From contig NC_087069.1 of NCBI RefSeq assembly GCF_963678635.1, forward strand, positions 9,498,633 to 9,562,632: a stretch of DNA of 64,000 nt. The letters are read 5' to 3'. Shown here piece by piece: positions 12,773 to 22,500 of this stretch. The position numbers and the translations under genes are program-made. Under the pieces are notes generated by a model. It was not told the DNA's origin and searched no databases. It was given only the letters and a program-made list of their open reading frames with translations. The first letter of the stretch is position 1, and each line of letters opens with the position of its first letter. The DNA comes from Symsagittifera roscoffensis (taxonomy: Eukaryota > Xenacoelomorpha > Acoela > Convolutidae).

Positions 12773-13157
12773 ATAAATTTTACTTAATTTGGTTTTATTC
12801 CATATAAATTTTAATGTGACGTTTCAATATAACGTTTTCTTGTCCGAAATTTTGTCAGCATGGAAGAAAAAATTGAAAAAATGCAGATTGCGGAACTGAC
12901 ATCAAACTAATTTGTAGATACAACTGTTTTTTTTACACTTAGATTTCTTAGTTAAAGAATAAATAACTTGGTGACAATTGCAAATATAGACAATTGCAGA
13001 TTACATGGGGACTAAAAGTTAAAAATCAAGACATGGTGACAAATAGTATTATTACATGGGGACTATTAGGTAAAAAGTAAGTTATGGTGACAGTTAGGAT
13101 TATTAAATTGTGACCATTGGTTGTCATATGATACATGGTGTAATTCATTTTCTATAC
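12773..13157. other. Non-coding spacer with short repeated ACATGGGGAC motifs
   Basis: No gene. The phrases ACATGGGGACTA...GTTAAAAATCAAG and ACATGGGGACTATTAGGTAAAA recur with related ATGGTGACA motifs between 12970 and 13140, suggesting a decayed short tandem repeat. Confidence 0.4.
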
Positions 13158-13580
13158 CGGGGGCGGATTTAGGAGGGGTGCGGGGGGTGGACGCCTCCTC
13201 CCCCTCAGGGTCTCTACCCCATGCCGACCTTAAAGGGCCCCCTTAAGACTTTTTTAAGGAACCCGTTTTTCGCCGAACCCAAAATTTTTTTAAAGGCGCC
13301 TTGGGCGCCAATATAAACTAACTTTGAGGGGAAGCGCGCGCCAAAAAGCACAACTGTTTTTGGCAAAACTTTCCAAAAAATATCTAAAAACGGGTTTTTG
13401 GCCTGTTTTATCAAAAGTTTGGCTGCGGCGCAGTGAATTATACCAAAACAGCATCTTTTTAGTGCTTTAGGAGAGCTCGGAAAATCAGTTTGGTCGACTT
13501 AAAAAAAAAGATGGTCAAAATTTTCAAAAGTTTTTTGAAAATCCACCCACATCCTCGAGAAAATCCTAGTTCTGCCCCTG
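13158..13580 (+). mobile_element. hAT-like MITE, copy 1
   Basis: A 423-bp non-coding element with imperfect terminal inverted repeats: the left end contains GGGGCGGATTTAGGA and the right end TCCTAGTTCTGCCCCTG. It is flanked by an imperfect 8-bp duplication (TTCTATAC / ATTTATAC, 6 of 8), the size expected for hAT transposition. A G-rich left arm and a GGCGCC-containing middle are shared with the copies at 33267-33702, about 49249-49657 and 55066-55196. It has no transposase. Confidence 0.75.
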
Positions 13581-13909
13581 ATTTATACCTAATGATGACA
13601 ATCCCCACCCCCACCCCATCACAGTCTACTATATGCATACTACTAGTGGTTTTGCTAAAAGCTCATAAACTCTTTTGACTTTTGAAATGTTAACCTCCCA
13701 CCCGTACGAAACAAAGTCTTTTTTTTATGCGAAGAATATTTAGCTTCTGAATGTTTGAATGAAGCAGGGAAGTTCTAAAAGTTTTTACTTCTAATCTAAC
13801 TTTAAATCAAAAATAAGCTGAACTTAGTCTATCCGGAAAAAACCTGCCTGCTGCGGATCAATTTCTCGATAGCACGGAAGATATAGCTGATTAGAAGCTA
13901 TGATGTTAT
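13581..13909. other. Intergenic flank of the giant retroelement
   Basis: No gene is seen. The last four bases (13906-13909, TTAT) are the left target-site duplication of the LTR element. Confidence 0.7.
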
Positions 13910-14319
13910 TGGAACCTGATCTAAACTACATTTTATGATTGGATAAATTAGATATTTTACCAATGTAAAGTATTTAATATTAACCAATCATGATCCATCT
14001 GACTAACAATCCACTTATTTGTAAGTGCTGAAATTACTTGTAATTTCAGCACCAGAGAGATTTGAATTTAACTTAGAAATTAGTTGAACTCTCCCGAGTA
14101 CTTCAGCAGCCGCAATAAACCAGTATACCCTAGATCTATTGAGCCTAGCAGAGACTAGTTAAACAACCTGAGACTAGATAGTATAAGAGTAAGATTAGGA
14201 TCGGTATTAGACTAAGAAGTTGCACGAATCTATCCGGCCGAAAATAAGATAGCGTGACGAGCAGACGGTGTACCCTATCCGAAATTACTCTATGAGTTAT
14301 ACACTTCGGTACTAACTCA
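13910..14319 (+). repeat. 5' LTR of the giant retroelement
   Basis: 410 bp, begins TGGAACC and ends ACTCA (TG...CA). It matches 32415-32824 with about two substitutions (near the 18th base and near the 3' end). It should carry the promoter and polyadenylation signals; a clear TATA box was not pinned down. Confidence 0.97.
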
Positions 14320-14321
14320 TC

Positions 14322-14340
14322 TGGTGCGACCATTAGTCTC
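14322..14340 (+). promoter_or_regulatory. Putative primer binding site
   Basis: Two bases after the LTR end the sequence reads TGGTGCGACCATTAG. TGG directly after an LTR is expected, because it pairs with the CCA end of a tRNA primer. I could not match the remaining bases to a specific tRNA with confidence. Confidence 0.6.
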
Positions 14341-14406
14341 GAACAAGACCTTAATAGCTTAGAATTAACCAATAATAGATTAGAATTTAGACAAAACATT
14401 TACAAA

Positions 14407-14640
14407 ATGTTATACGACGATAATTTAATCGAAATGTCTCTACGACTCAATAGATCAGAGCCAATATTCCGAACGATAACAGAACTACCCGGAATTGGAA
14501 GAAGACCTCGAACCAGAGACGACATACGACAAAGTAGAAACTTACCATATAGTTATATGATAGTTCGGCAAAAGCCAACACAAACTTTTGTATTTAGAAT
14601 ACTACTAGCAATGAATTTAGATTTTCATTTGCAAACATAA
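14407..14640 (+). CDS. Small leader ORF, 77 aa, unknown
   Basis: The first ATG-initiated frame of any size downstream of the 5' LTR, starting 88 bases after it. The product is basic in its centre (GRRPRTRDD) and shows no signal peptide or membrane segment. It may be an upstream ORF, a first coding exon for spliced messages, or chance. A possible acceptor (CATTTCAG) follows at about 14664-14671. Confidence 0.35.
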   Translation: MLYDDNLIEMSLRLNRSEPIFRTITELPGIGRRPRTRDDIRQSRNLPYSYMIVRQKPTQTFVFRILLAMNLDFHLQT

Positions 14641-15566
14641 ATTTTGAAGTCAATGTTCAAAATCATTTCAGGCGCTAAACAAAATTATTAATATACAATA
14701 ACGATTGATAAAAAGATCTCAGATCGTTTTCCTAAATTCTGCAGTAATATACAAAACATGTTTGAAAAATATTTATTGAAAAATCAAAATAAAAATTAGT
14801 AGCATGACAGTAAATGGTTAGTAATTATAAATCATCCTGTTGTTCCAGCTTCATCACCTAAACATAACAGCATTCATAAGCTCACCAATATCATAAAACA
14901 CTAAATCTTTTCTCTACACAAATTTAAATCATTATTTAAACTTAAATTCACTTAATTTTAAAATTAGATCATCAAGGCTTATCCTTGGATCTTAAATCAT
15001 TTTCTATTTAATAAAATTTAAAACTTGATCATCAAGGCCTCTCCTTGGATCAAAAAGAACAATTTGTTCTCCCCCACCCACTTAGCTAGTGTCTAACGAC
15101 CTCAAACGTCGATTCACTATCCAACCCTTTCTAAAAACCCAGGACTAACAGAAATTTTTGAACAAAACTAATCATTCAAATTAGGATAAACAGTGAAGAA
15201 CTTCGGTTATTCATCCTTCACTTGATCCCCCCTCTTACCAGACCCAGGATAAATCTTAGACTTAGTAAGTTTAAAATAGTATCTAACGAACTACTCGCGT
15301 TCTAATTATACCTGAACCTTGTGGATCGATTTACTATTCTCCAACCCTGAACACAATCACTACCCTTAAGTAAGATTAAGTAAGTTAACACCTTAGCTTA
15401 TACTAGCCACGAGAAAGTATAAAATCATTCTTCGGAATCGATATACTTTTCTCTCCAACCCTGAACAAATAGACCCAGGTTAAGCTAACCAAAAAATCGT
15501 AAGGACTAACAGTTTAAGCAAATAGAAATCATTTAACAACCTTTTGCACCCGTCATCCTAAACCTT
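14641..15566 (+). promoter_or_regulatory. Long structured 5' leader of the retroelement
   Basis: Non-coding, with repeated structured motifs. Two near-identical palindromes GATCATCAAGGC...CCTTGGATC lie at 14967-14991 and 15027-15051, exactly 60 bases apart. The phrase CTCCAACCCTGAAC occurs at 15339-15352 and 15453-15466, each after an ATCGAT-containing stem and with a degenerate third copy near 15118-15143. GTAAGT splice-donor-like hexamers occur at 15265-15270 and 15380-15385. This is the region where packaging, dimerisation, internal initiation or subgenomic splicing signals would sit in a retrovirus-like RNA; which of these it does is not shown. Confidence 0.5.
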
Positions 15567-16034
15567 ATGTCATTTAAAAACCTAGGAAATAAACAAACAA
15601 TCGTTTTACACAATTGTGAAATAGATAACAAAAAATACGATCTTGTAATCACACCACACACACAAACAGTTGGATATATCAGAACAAAACGACAAACACT
15701 AAAGAGAAAAATAATAACTAAACAAAGACAAATAACACGAAAAAAATTTTCAAAAAATCGAAACGCATTTTCAGAATCAGAAACCAACAGTTTAGACAAA
15801 CTTTATAAACTAAAAGAATCAATAGATAAAAATTGCCCAATTCACGATCAATTATATTTCTCTGACTCAGAAACAACTTCAAATTCATCAAAAAGAGGAA
15901 AAAGAAGAATAAAAAAGCAGTATAAACACAAACCAGTACATTTATACAATTGGAATCAACCAATTAGACACATTGATAATTACATATTAACAGTCATCGA
16001 ACGAAAAAATGAGCTCAACGCACACCCCAGGTGA
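15567..16034 (+). CDS. Retroelement ORF 1, basic 155-aa protein of unknown function
   Basis: ATG at 15567. The middle is strongly basic (Lys/Arg/Gln-rich, about residues 38-68), followed by a short acidic serine patch (FSDSETTSNSS) and another basic run. No zinc finger or membrane segment is seen. It precedes gag, where most LTR elements have nothing, and its end overlaps the next ORF by 26 bases in another frame. It could be an RNA-binding or regulatory accessory protein, by composition only. I recognise no family. Confidence 0.65.
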   Translation: MSFKNLGNKQTIVLHNCEIDNKKYDLVITPHTQTVGYIRTKRQTLKRKIITKQRQITRKKFSKNRNAFSESETNSLDKLYKLKESIDKNCPIHDQLYFSDSETTSNSSKRGKRRIKKQYKHKPVHLYNWNQPIRHIDNYILTVIERKNELNAHPR

Positions 16035-17439
16035 AGAAAGTCCAGATGATGATGATATCTTCCCCTTTATAGTAGATGCAACCACTGATAGAGGACAGCA
16101 TATATTTTGCAAAAATTTACTCTTATATTTGTTTGAACCCGGAATCAGTCCATGTAAAACAGAGTTCCCAGATGTAAGAATCAAAAGACAAATTATCGAT
16201 CACTATCTAAAAGATATATGTAACCTAACACAACAATACGGAATCTACTCCATAGAATTCAGCTCACCAAACCAGAATCACAGTAAATATATAATTCAAA
16301 CAGACGACCTTGATTTAGAATTTTCAAAAGTATTCTCAGAATATATAAAAAGCATCCAATATCATAACTCACAAAGAGCAAACTCCATATTCACCAATGA
16401 AGTTTTTGCGATAATATATAGTTATATCTCGATATTAGAAAACGAAATCCAGATACCAAATGTCTCACCGACAGAAACATCTAAACATATAAGAGTACGA
16501 CATGAAATCACACTACTCTCTAGTTTTCTAAATATAATTAAAGAAAATTTCACGAAAGATGAAGTTTCACAACATACAAAACACGACTTACAAAAAATTT
16601 TGGCATGGTTCATAATAGATTATTTCACACATAATATTGATTTAATTTCACAAGCAAGAAAAAATTTTAGACCCCAAAACTCAAACGATGCTACTGCCAT
16701 TACAGAACAATCAGACTATGTTTGGGACCCCGAATGGTCTCATCCCGCATTCATAAACTTCCCACAATCAATCTCAAGTCAAGCAATAAGTACGATATCT
16801 TATGTAAGAGATTATGTAAGAGTAATACCATTAACCATTGATGCAACACCATTAAACTATAATACATTTTTACCCGATATGCAAAATAATAGTTTAAACT
16901 CTACAGTCATACACAATGAAAACCTCAATGGAACTAGGAATCTTACTCAACAAGATATCCAGACACCATCACACTTCATAAATGAAGAAATCGTACACAC
17001 AACAACTACACAACAAAGTATTTTACCAATACGTCCAAACTTAACAACACCAAGAAATACAAACCCTTCACAAACAAATGTAACCTTACAATCAACCGTT
17101 AAACCTTCGGTTGCCCCAAAATATTCACACATGGATTACCAAACATACAGACCCATGACAATACCGCCAAAAACACGCAAAACGTTCACTAGAAACAACT
17201 TTGCAGACCTTAATTATAATTACACACATCCATCAAAAACAAATTATCAACCACGAAAAAATTTTAGTAATTATACAAGATCTCGAAACTGGGATAACCC
17301 AATGGCACCACCTAATTCAGTAAATTTCCAAACAAATTTACATCCTCCACAGGATCGTAGTGAAAACTATCCATTTTTTCAACAAAATAAAAACAAAAAA
17401 ACAAACATCTTATCAAATGGATTACTTATCCTCAGATGA
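16009..17439 (+). CDS. Retroelement ORF 2, 476-aa protein of unknown function
   Basis: ATG at 16009 lies inside the end of ORF 1. The N-terminus is acidic (EESPDDDD), then about 210 residues look folded and helical, and the C-terminal half is low-complexity, rich in Asn, Thr, Pro and Gln with basic patches (about residues 380-476). It ends inside the start of gag with a 23-base overlap. The layout (folded N-terminal half, disordered basic tail) is Gag-like, so it could be a second structural protein or an N-terminal extension of the Gag set, but no capsid motif or zinc knuckle is seen. A CAG|GTGAAG donor-like site sits seven codons after its ATG (about 16028-16036). Confidence 0.7.
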   Translation: MSSTHTPGEESPDDDDIFPFIVDATTDRGQHIFCKNLLLYLFEPGISPCKTEFPDVRIKRQIIDHYLKDICNLTQQYGIYSIEFSSPNQNHSKYIIQTDDLDLEFSKVFSEYIKSIQYHNSQRANSIFTNEVFAIIYSYISILENEIQIPNVSPTETSKHIRVRHEITLLSSFLNIIKENFTKDEVSQHTKHDLQKILAWFIIDYFTHNIDLISQARKNFRPQNSNDATAITEQSDYVWDPEWSHPAFINFPQSISSQAISTISYVRDYVRVIPLTIDATPLNYNTFLPDMQNNSLNSTVIHNENLNGTRNLTQQDIQTPSHFINEEIVHTTTTQQSILPIRPNLTTPRNTNPSQTNVTLQSTVKPSVAPKYSHMDYQTYRPMTIPPKTRKTFTRNNFADLNYNYTHPSKTNYQPRKNFSNYTRSRNWDNPMAPPNSVNFQTNLHPPQDRSENYPFFQQNKNKKTNILSNGLLILR

Positions 17440-19516
17440 TGATTTCTTACAACCAGATATATTAGCACCCTATAATCAAGAATATCGTGGACAAGGAATA
17501 CAGAAACCACATACATATAATAGAATTTTTTCTCCACAACCAATAGATACACAAAATCAACAACCAATTCAGCAACAAAACCCAATTAATACACAATCTT
17601 TTCAACCAATTCAGCAACAAAACCCAATGATTGCAAACTCGTACCAACCAACACAAATGCAAAATGAAATACTACTCCCATATTATCTTCAACAACACGA
17701 AATAACAAGAAATCAACTTTCAAATTTTCCTCAAATGCCAAATGCAGCAGAATCATTACAAATGACTATGAATCCATACCTTATGGGTGGATCATCAATA
17801 ACATCAAATAAAACTTTAATGATATTCACAGGAACAGACCCTGAATATTCTGTAGAAGATTATTTAAATGCAGTAACAGCAAATTTGATTTTAAATATAG
17901 GACCTGAACCAATTAATACGCCACTACATCAAAACTGGATACATCGACGCACAGCGTTAATACAAACAACTTTAGATGGCGCAGCCCAAAAATGGTTTTC
18001 AGTATTGCCTATAGAAATAAAATCAAATTGGAAAAGGTTTACACAAGAATTTTCAAAAATGTTTGACTCCGAAAGAAACAAACAACAACAAAGAGTTTTA
18101 TGTAATGAAATTCGCAGATTACCAAACGAAACCATCAAGCAATTAGCAGTACGAATCGAAACACTAGTTCGAAAAGCATATTCATTAAATACACATGACT
18201 ATAAAAACACAAAGATGACAGAAATCTTAATGATGACCTTAACACCACAATTAAGGAAAATAGCAATAAAAAAGAGAGCATCCCATCCTTCTTCAATTCG
18301 AGAACCCGATTTAGATTTTCGAAAACTAGTAGACAAACTAGAACAAGCAGAAATCACGATGAAACTCGAAGAAACGGAAAATCTGAAATTACAATACGTT
18401 AACAGAATTGAAACAGCTTCCGCAAATATAAACAATATACAGGAATCAGATACAGACCTCGTTGAAAAAATCACTGAAATACTCAATATTTACGAAAAAC
18501 ACCCAAACTTTAAAGGCAAACCATCTTTCAAAAAATGGTGTAATTATTGCCGACGATATGGACATAGTATTTCTGAATGTAGACAAAAACAGCAAGACAA
18601 TCAAAATAAACCTCAAAAATATAAAGAACCAAATAAATCATTCTATCAATACATGAAAAAAGATCAAAATCTACCGAACAAAACAGTCTACAGCAACAAC
18701 AGTTCAGGAAAACCACTCCCGAGCAATACAAATTATACAAGAAATCAATCACCATATAACTCAAGTTATAGAGGAAGATCACCAGAACGAAGAAACACGC
18801 AAAATTCATCACAAAATCACTACAATAGACCAAATAGTCGAAATAACTACTCCAGATCAAATTCAAATACACAACGATTTGTTTCTAGATCTAATTCCCA
18901 ATCAAGAAATAATTACTATCCAAACAACCAATCACGAAATTCATCATACAATAGGAATAGAAACTACTCCTATAATCGGAATAGAAGTTATTCAAACAAC
19001 CGAAACCAGAATTACCCGAACAATCGATCAAGGAATAACTCATATAATAGATCGAACTATAACAGACCAAACAATAATTACCAAAACAGATCACGAAATA
19101 ATTCACAAAATCGACATTCAAGTTATAATAATCGTTATAGAAATTATTCCCAATCACCACACAGGAATAATAACCATTATAATAATTCTAATAATTGCCA
19201 TAGAAGCAGTACACCTAAACATCAAAGGAATATAAATCAAGTACAATCAAATCCAGAAACAACATCAGACCCTCCAGGTATTGACGACACAGTAAATGAT
19301 ACGTTACAACTCAATCAAATCAACTGTGAATCATCAGATTCAGAAAGTGAAACAGAAAACACTCTCTCCATCAATATGATAAAAGTCGAAAATGACTATG
19401 AACCTGTTATATATGAACAACCTTTTCAATCACACATATATGAGAATCAATCAGAACTCCTTATTATATTAAACCCGTCCATTCCACACCGACGACACAA
19501 AAAACTAATGAAATAA
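17417..19516 (+). CDS. gag: Gag polyprotein (capsid and nucleocapsid)
   Basis: The first ATG is at 17417 (MDYLSSDDDF), giving 699 codons; the open frame upstream lacks an ATG. Residues about 1-110 are Gln/Asn-rich. A capsid-like helical domain follows (about 120-330, including FTGTDPEYSVEDYL and DGAAQKWFSVLP). One CCHC zinc knuckle is present, CNYCRRYGHSISEC, with its first Cys near residue 375. After it comes a very long Asn/Arg/Ser/Tyr-rich tail with RNNSYNR-type repeats, as in RNA-binding nucleocapsids. Gag packages the RNA and builds the particle. It overlaps ORF 2 at its start, and the -1 frame carrying pol at its end. Confidence 0.93.
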   Translation: MDYLSSDDDFLQPDILAPYNQEYRGQGIQKPHTYNRIFSPQPIDTQNQQPIQQQNPINTQSFQPIQQQNPMIANSYQPTQMQNEILLPYYLQQHEITRNQLSNFPQMPNAAESLQMTMNPYLMGGSSITSNKTLMIFTGTDPEYSVEDYLNAVTANLILNIGPEPINTPLHQNWIHRRTALIQTTLDGAAQKWFSVLPIEIKSNWKRFTQEFSKMFDSERNKQQQRVLCNEIRRLPNETIKQLAVRIETLVRKAYSLNTHDYKNTKMTEILMMTLTPQLRKIAIKKRASHPSSIREPDLDFRKLVDKLEQAEITMKLEETENLKLQYVNRIETASANINNIQESDTDLVEKITEILNIYEKHPNFKGKPSFKKWCNYCRRYGHSISECRQKQQDNQNKPQKYKEPNKSFYQYMKKDQNLPNKTVYSNNSSGKPLPSNTNYTRNQSPYNSSYRGRSPERRNTQNSSQNHYNRPNSRNNYSRSNSNTQRFVSRSNSQSRNNYYPNNQSRNSSYNRNRNYSYNRNRSYSNNRNQNYPNNRSRNNSYNRSNYNRPNNNYQNRSRNNSQNRHSSYNNRYRNYSQSPHRNNNHYNNSNNCHRSSTPKHQRNINQVQSNPETTSDPPGIDDTVNDTLQLNQINCESSDSESETENTLSINMIKVENDYEPVIYEQPFQSHIYENQSELLIILNPSIPHRRHKKLMK
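19444..19516 (+). promoter_or_regulatory. gag/pol overlap with candidate -1 frameshift site
   Basis: The pol frame is open from 19444, upstream of the gag stop (19514-19516), giving a 73-base overlap in the -1 frame. The pol frame has no ATG near its start, so fusion by -1 frameshifting is the simplest reading. A run of six A at 19499-19504 spans two in-frame Lys codons of gag and is the best slip site, although it is not a perfect canonical heptamer. Confidence 0.5.
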
Positions 19517-22500
19517 ACACTACAAATCAACCCAATGAGAACGAAAAAACAAAATGCTTGAATACAAATCACATCTATCAAAACATACAAAAAGAACAAC
19601 CCAAAGAAAAAATTTGGACAATACCATTTCTTTTAGAAAGTCCAAGAAGCAAAGAATTTCAACCACCAGATCTTGAAATTGATTTTTTAATTGATTCAGG
19701 AGCAGAATCAAATATAATAAACATTCCCACATGGAATGAAATAAAAACCTTACACCCAAAGCTAACACCTCTTGAAACCTCCAGTAAACTAGCAACAGCA
19801 CAAGGATCAACATTAATAAATTACGGAAAAATTCAATTATTTCTTCTCCCCACAAGAACAATGGAGCAAAACAAAATTTTAAATAAACCATTTAAACAAA
19901 TATTCCATATCACCGATATTAAACATAATATCATTGGAATACCATTTATCTCTAAATATATACCAACAATCAACATCTTGAATAGTAAAATATTAATCAA
20001 AGATAAATATACAAAAACAAAAGACACATCCCTAACATTTTTTCAAAGATTAAATAAACAACCACCATTCTTTTCAAAATTCTATCCAATATATAACCAA
20101 CAAAGAAAACACTTGAAACCACTATCAGGAAACATATACAATTTTTCAATAAAGCAAGTTCACCAATATGATAAAAAGCAAAACAAACAAAAATTTTACA
20201 TGTCAGATTTTGAATTCAAACCTATTCATAAATTTTTCAAAATCACAATCTCATCAATAAAATATTTGAAAAACTCGAATTCAGATATTATTTCCTTACA
20301 TGTATACAACAATACACCTTACCAAGTAACACTACCTTTAGGACTTTTAGGCTATTGCGAAACCAACGCTACAATATCACCGATACACGAAAAAGCGTAT
20401 CGCGTAAATAATATACTCCAATTATTAGATATTTGTCAATCCACAATTCTTAATGAAGAATTATCCATAAATAATATAATAAGTAACGAAAAAAGAAATA
20501 CGGATTATTTCACAAAAACTCCATATTTCAAACCTACATTCAACATAAGTAACTACACAGAGGACCAACAAAAATTTTTAACAATGTTTAATTTCCAACA
20601 TTCACAAATAACACAAGACGAATTTGAAAAATTAGCCAAACAGCTAATTAAATATTCATCAGTCTATGCAACATCCAAATTTGATGTTGGCAAAATCAGC
20701 TCATCACTACATCTCCCATTAAAACCAGACGCAGTTTTCAAAAAACAAAGAGCAAGTAAAGTACCAATTCATTTACACGATAAAGTGAACAGATTACTTG
20801 ATATTTTAGAACAATACAATATAATCTCACCAGTAAATAAAGAAGAACAACCAAAAGGTAACACATTTATCAACCCTGTTATCATTCTAGCTAAAGGAGA
20901 ATCATTAAAAATCGTTCTCGACGCTAGATACCTCAACTCACTCATAGATGAATCAAAGTGTAATTGGCCTATTGAACCAATACAAGTTATTTTAACAAAA
21001 ATAAATGGAAAATACTTTACAACCACAGATATGAATAGTGCATATAATCAAATGCCATTAGATGAACAATCACGACGTTTAACACAATTTGTTATTGGAA
21101 ACCAACAATACGAATTCAACCGCTTATTCTATGGAATATCCATAGGACCAGCAGCATTTTCAGCTTTTATGAGCAAAATTTTTCGACCACTAATACTCAA
21201 GAAAAACGCAATCACCTATTTAGACGATGTTTTTATGCAATCACAGACAAAAGAGGAAATGTTCAATGTTTTAGAACAATATCACCAAATACTTCAGAAC
21301 GAAAATCTGAAGGCCGCCCCCGATAAATCACACTTCTTTTTGACAAGAGTTAAATTCTTAGGACATAATATAGAAAGAAAAACAATCACTCCATTGAAAT
21401 CACGTATAGACGCTATTCAAAAACTCCAACCACCAACAAATAAAAAGAAAATCCAAGAATTCCTTGGAATGTTAAACTTTTTAAGCAAATATGTTTATAA
21501 AATGCAATTATATCTACGACCATTCTATAACATACTTAGACAACAAAATAATTTTGAATGGAATACAGAACATCAAGCACGATTTGAAGAAATTAAAAAA
21601 CTTCTAACTGAACAAATTTCAAACACAATTCCAGATTCAAACCAACCATTTTATGCAATGTGCGATGCTTCGAACTTTGGCATCGGCGCAGCATTATTAC
21701 AATCACATAATGGTACAAATAAAATGAACCTCATATCAGCAAATTCTCGATTATTCACTCAAGCAGAGCTACGACTCTCAACTCTAATGAGAGAATGTAC
21801 AGCCATAATATATACACTAACAGAATATGAATTTCTGATACTTGGATCAAAACATCCCACAGTTCTATTCACAGACCATAAACCAATCATCTTTCTTTTT
21901 ACACAAAAGTCTAATCCAAACCACCGAGTTTATAGATTTCAACTAATTTTAATGAAATTCCCAAACTTACATATAGTTTGGACCGCAGGAAAAAATCTTG
22001 CATTACCAGACACCTTAAGTCGAAATACGCCACCTGAATTACTTACACGTAAAACCACAGTTGAAATACCCAAAAATATAAAATTCTACCTTGCAGAAAA
22101 TGAAACATCACCCCGACTAGAATGCAAATATGCAGTAAAAACAGACGTTGAACAATCACAGATAAACAATCTACAACACTTCCCACTTTATTTAGATTGT
22201 CAAAATAATCACTATGAAGTTGATCTACTTGGAACATCAACTTTTAAACCAATCCCATATTCACAATGGATAAAAAATAACACCCAACAAAAAAGAAGAA
22301 AACAACATCCGCCTAAAAAAGACCATTTTCCACTAATTGAAAAAGAAAATTTAACTGATAAAATAAACTTATCAGGACCACAAACAAACGATTCAAAATA
22401 CACAATAAATCAAGTTTTTGACCTCCATGACCCACTTGATACAATACCCTTATCTAAATTAGAAATTGAAAACATATTTCTCCCCCCAACAGAAACAATT

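Noticed and set aside
16028-16036. Splice donor after the ORF 2 ATG joined to acceptors near 25290 to supply an ATG to the ATG-less ORF
   Set aside because: The donor leaves one base of a codon, while the CAG acceptors seen near 25287-25299 fall on codon boundaries, so the frames do not match.
17360-17416. Gag start at 17360
   Set aside because: The codon there is GTG; the first ATG in frame is 17417, which also fits the short overlap with the upstream ORF.
18462-19235. Extra + and - strand frames across the gag tail
   Set aside because: Shadows of the Asn/Arg-rich low-complexity tail of gag in other frames.
19558-19560. Independent pol start at 19558
   Set aside because: The codon is TTG, and the pol frame is already open upstream from 19444, so fusion to Gag is more likely.
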